In this document: positions 7,984 through 9,241 of the stretch, in pieces
How the letters are laid out: every line of letters begins with the position of its first letter
How positions within the stretch are numbered: the stretch's first letter is position 1
NCBI GenBank assembly: GCA_007116095.1
Contig: SKJD01000372.1
Span: 1-9,241, forward strand
DNA: 9,241 nt
Reading direction: 5' to 3'
Source of the DNA: Candidatus Hydrogenedentota bacterium
GTDB taxonomy: Bacteria; Hydrogenedentota; Hydrogenedentia; Hydrogenedentales; SCBR16-9
The notes under the pieces: model-generated
What the model was told of the DNA's origin: nothing
The model's database searches: none
The model's input: only the letters and a program-made list of their open reading frames with translations
Program-made: the position numbers and the translations under genes

Positions 7984-8736
7984 ATGAGGAACAGAACAGC
8001 GCACAGCATGGCCCCAAGCGAACTCCCGGTTCCGGATTTGTCTGTGGTTATCCCCTGCCACCGTGAAGTGGAAAATTTACGTCATTTACTGCCGGATTTA
8101 CAGGCCACGCTGGCGGAAACCAACCTGGACTATGAAATTATCCTGGTGGATTCCGATTCCAAAGACGGCACCCAGGAACTCGCCGCCGCCCTGGAGCAGG
8201 TGCAGTATCACCTCGAACCAGCTCCCGGTTATGGAAACGCCCTACGCAAAGGCTTTGAGGTGGCGCGGGCCGACTATATCCTCACCCTGGACGCGGACCT
8301 GTCGCATCCAGCGGCGTTTCTTCAGGCGCTCTGGGAAGCACGCACGCACGATGGCATTACCATCGCCTCGCGCTATGTGCCCGGCGGCTACGCCGATCAG
8401 AACTGGTTCCGGCTCCAGCTCAGCCGCCTGCTTAACGGCTTTTTTCGTTGGGGTTTCAGCCTTCCCTACCGGGACATGAGCAGCGGCTACCGACTTTACC
8501 ACCGGACGGTCTTTCAACGGGTCCGGCCCGGCTTCGACAATTTTGTCATCCTGCTGGAGATATTGCTTCAGGCGCATGCCGAAGGGCTGCCCATCCGGGA
8601 AATTCCCTTCCACTACCAACCCCGGCACACCGGACAGTCCAGCGCCCGCATCATCGCCTTTGGTCTGGATTACCTCCGGCTCTTCTTTCACTTACGCATC
8701 TTGCGCAAGGCCCGGAAGCAAACTCCGGATGCTTAA
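7984..8736 (+). CDS. Glycosyltransferase family 2, dolichyl/polyprenyl-phosphate mannosyltransferase-like
   Basis: 250 aa, a single GT-A domain. Motifs in order: LSVVIPCHREVENL (19-32), VDSDSKDGT (55-63), the sugar-nucleotide and metal-binding DADLSHP (103-109, like the DADLSHHP of DPM1-type enzymes), SRYVPGG (129-135), DMSSGYRLY (164-172), and a basic C-terminus. Length and motifs match DPM1-like soluble enzymes that move a sugar from a nucleotide donor to a polyprenyl phosphate at the inner face of the membrane. There is no C-terminal membrane anchor of the longer DPMS type, so it is probably peripheral. The donor and acceptor are inferred. The first ATG (7984) is taken as start, although no Shine-Dalgarno is visible. 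An internal ATG at 8008 (Met9) is a possible alternative, since the conserved domain only begins near residue 18. It is the only plus-strand gene and converges on the isomerase gene. Confidence 0.9.
   Translation: MRNRTAHSMAPSELPVPDLSVVIPCHREVENLRHLLPDLQATLAETNLDYEIILVDSDSKDGTQELAAALEQVQYHLEPAPGYGNALRKGFEVARADYILTLDADLSHPAAFLQALWEARTHDGITIASRYVPGGYADQNWFRLQLSRLLNGFFRWGFSLPYRDMSSGYRLYHRTVFQRVRPGFDNFVILLEILLQAHAEGLPIREIPFHYQPRHTGQSSARIIAFGLDYLRLFFHLRILRKARKQTPDA
8733..8736. other. Overlapping stop codons of convergent genes (shared TTAA)
   Basis: The plus-strand glycosyltransferase stops with TAA at 8734-8736 and the minus-strand parvulin gene with TAA at 8735-8733, both read from the palindrome TTAA. 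There is no room for a terminator between them, so transcripts must end inside the opposite gene. Confidence 0.9.
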
Positions 8737-9241
8737 TGGTGGTGCTCCAGGGGCACTTCCTCGGCCTGGGACTCATAGATGTCAATATTCATGACCAGCT
8801 TGGCCTGATTAATTTTGAATTCCATCCGTTCATTAATCATGCCTTCCCGGAGATACGCTTCGATGAAATCACGGGCTTCCTCGAACTGTATCAGGCCCGG
8901 CTCGTTGCGCCGCAAGACCTGAATCAGATGCCAACCGGCCTGGCCGCGCAGGGGTTCGGAGAGTTCGCCGGGCTCCAAATCGAACATGATATTGTCGATG
9001 ACCGCCGGCACCCGTCCACGGGTCGATTCCGGGTACAGTCCGCCACGATCCGCCGACATGTAGTCTTCCGAGACTTCCCGGGCGACATCTTCAAACGCCT
9101 CGCCAGCTTCGATGCGATCCCGGGCGGCTTCGATGCGATCCCGGGCAGCTTCCCAGTCGCCTTCTTCGTTCACGTCCTCGACACGCACTAGGATATGCGC
9201 GACATCCAGCGTCGGCTCCAAGCGTTGCAACTGCCCTGCGG
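8733..9241 (-). CDS. Parvulin-type (PpiC/rotamase) peptidyl-prolyl cis-trans isomerase, C-terminal part
   Basis: 168 codons are visible. The frame stays open through the right edge (codons for A-G-Q precede a TTG at 9230), so the true start is outside the window and the protein is longer. The parvulin domain opens with the typical AHILVRVED. Next is an Arg/Glu-rich helix, then FEDVAREVSEDYMSADRGG, FDLEPGELSEPLRGQAGWHL and IQVLRR, the usual core ending. These folds isomerise prolyl bonds in exported or periplasmic proteins (SurA/PrsA/PpiD groups); which group applies cannot be told without the N-terminus. After the domain a charged helical tail of about 50 residues ends in VPLEHHH. The first helix carries a duplicated 7-residue unit (see repeat). 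The stop overlaps the convergent glycosyltransferase stop. Confidence 0.88.
   Translation of the reverse strand, partial: AGQLQRLEPTLDVAHILVRVEDVNEEGDWEAARDRIEAARDRIEAGEAFEDVAREVSEDYMSADRGGLYPESTRGRVPAVIDNIMFDLEPGELSEPLRGQAGWHLIQVLRRNEPGLIQFEEARDFIEAYLREGMINERMEFKINQAKLVMNIDIYESQAEEVPLEHHH
9106..9147. repeat. 21-bp tandem duplication inside the parvulin gene
   Basis: Two consecutive 21-bp units (9106-9126 and 9127-9147) differ only at the last base, and a third partial copy begins at 9148. Because 21 bp is seven codons the frame is kept, giving the repeated heptad EAARDRI within the first helix after AHILV. Confidence 0.9.

Noticed and set aside
8740..8754. Hairpin GTGC...GCAC just after the glycosyltransferase stop
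   Set aside because: The stem is short with a wobble pair and tight loop, there is no T-run on either strand, and it is coding sequence for the parvulin tail.

Overview
This is a 9.2-kb, moderately GC-rich, tightly packed chromosomal stretch. It carries seven protein-coding genes, two of them cut by the window edges. I see no RNA gene, insertion sequence, CRISPR array or phage feature. Six genes lie on the minus strand and one, a glycosyltransferase, on the plus strand. The content suggests a bacterium of the Planctomycetes/PVC or Hydrogenedentes/Sumerlaeota type: a GHL6-like putative glycoside hydrolase beside a divergent uroporphyrinogen-decarboxylase-fold protein, a short bacterial glucose-6-phosphate isomerase, and a DinG-like helicase with an extra N-terminal domain. 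That assignment is an inference from gene content, not from any marker gene.

Layout from right to left, in the direction of minus-strand transcription. At the right edge is the C-terminal part of a parvulin-type peptidyl-prolyl isomerase (8733-9241). It converges on the GT2 glycosyltransferase (7984-8736), and the two stop codons share one TTAA. A 66-bp divergent spacer (7918-7983) separates the glycosyltransferase from a probable minus-strand operon. The operon starts with a JAMM-DinG fusion helicase (5341-7917), followed 34 bp later by glucose-6-phosphate isomerase pgi (3939-5306). Pgi overlaps by 4 bp the GTG start of an unrecognised five-helix TPR/coiled-coil membrane protein (2350-3942). 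After a 60-bp spacer come the UroD-like protein (1213-2289) and, 59 bp further on, the putative glycoside hydrolase (1-1153, cut at its C-terminus). These last two look like a functional pair.

The most notable item is the helicase. A complete-looking JAMM/MPN+ metal-site motif of RadC type (HNHP...SxxD) is fused in front of a DinG/XPD-family helicase whose Walker A, DEAH box and four Fe-S cysteines are all present. This suggests a peptidase-like or structural module physically coupled to a DNA-repair helicase. The rest looks like housekeeping metabolism, envelope functions and carbohydrate-related catabolism. I do not see a clear new multi-gene defence or mobile system.
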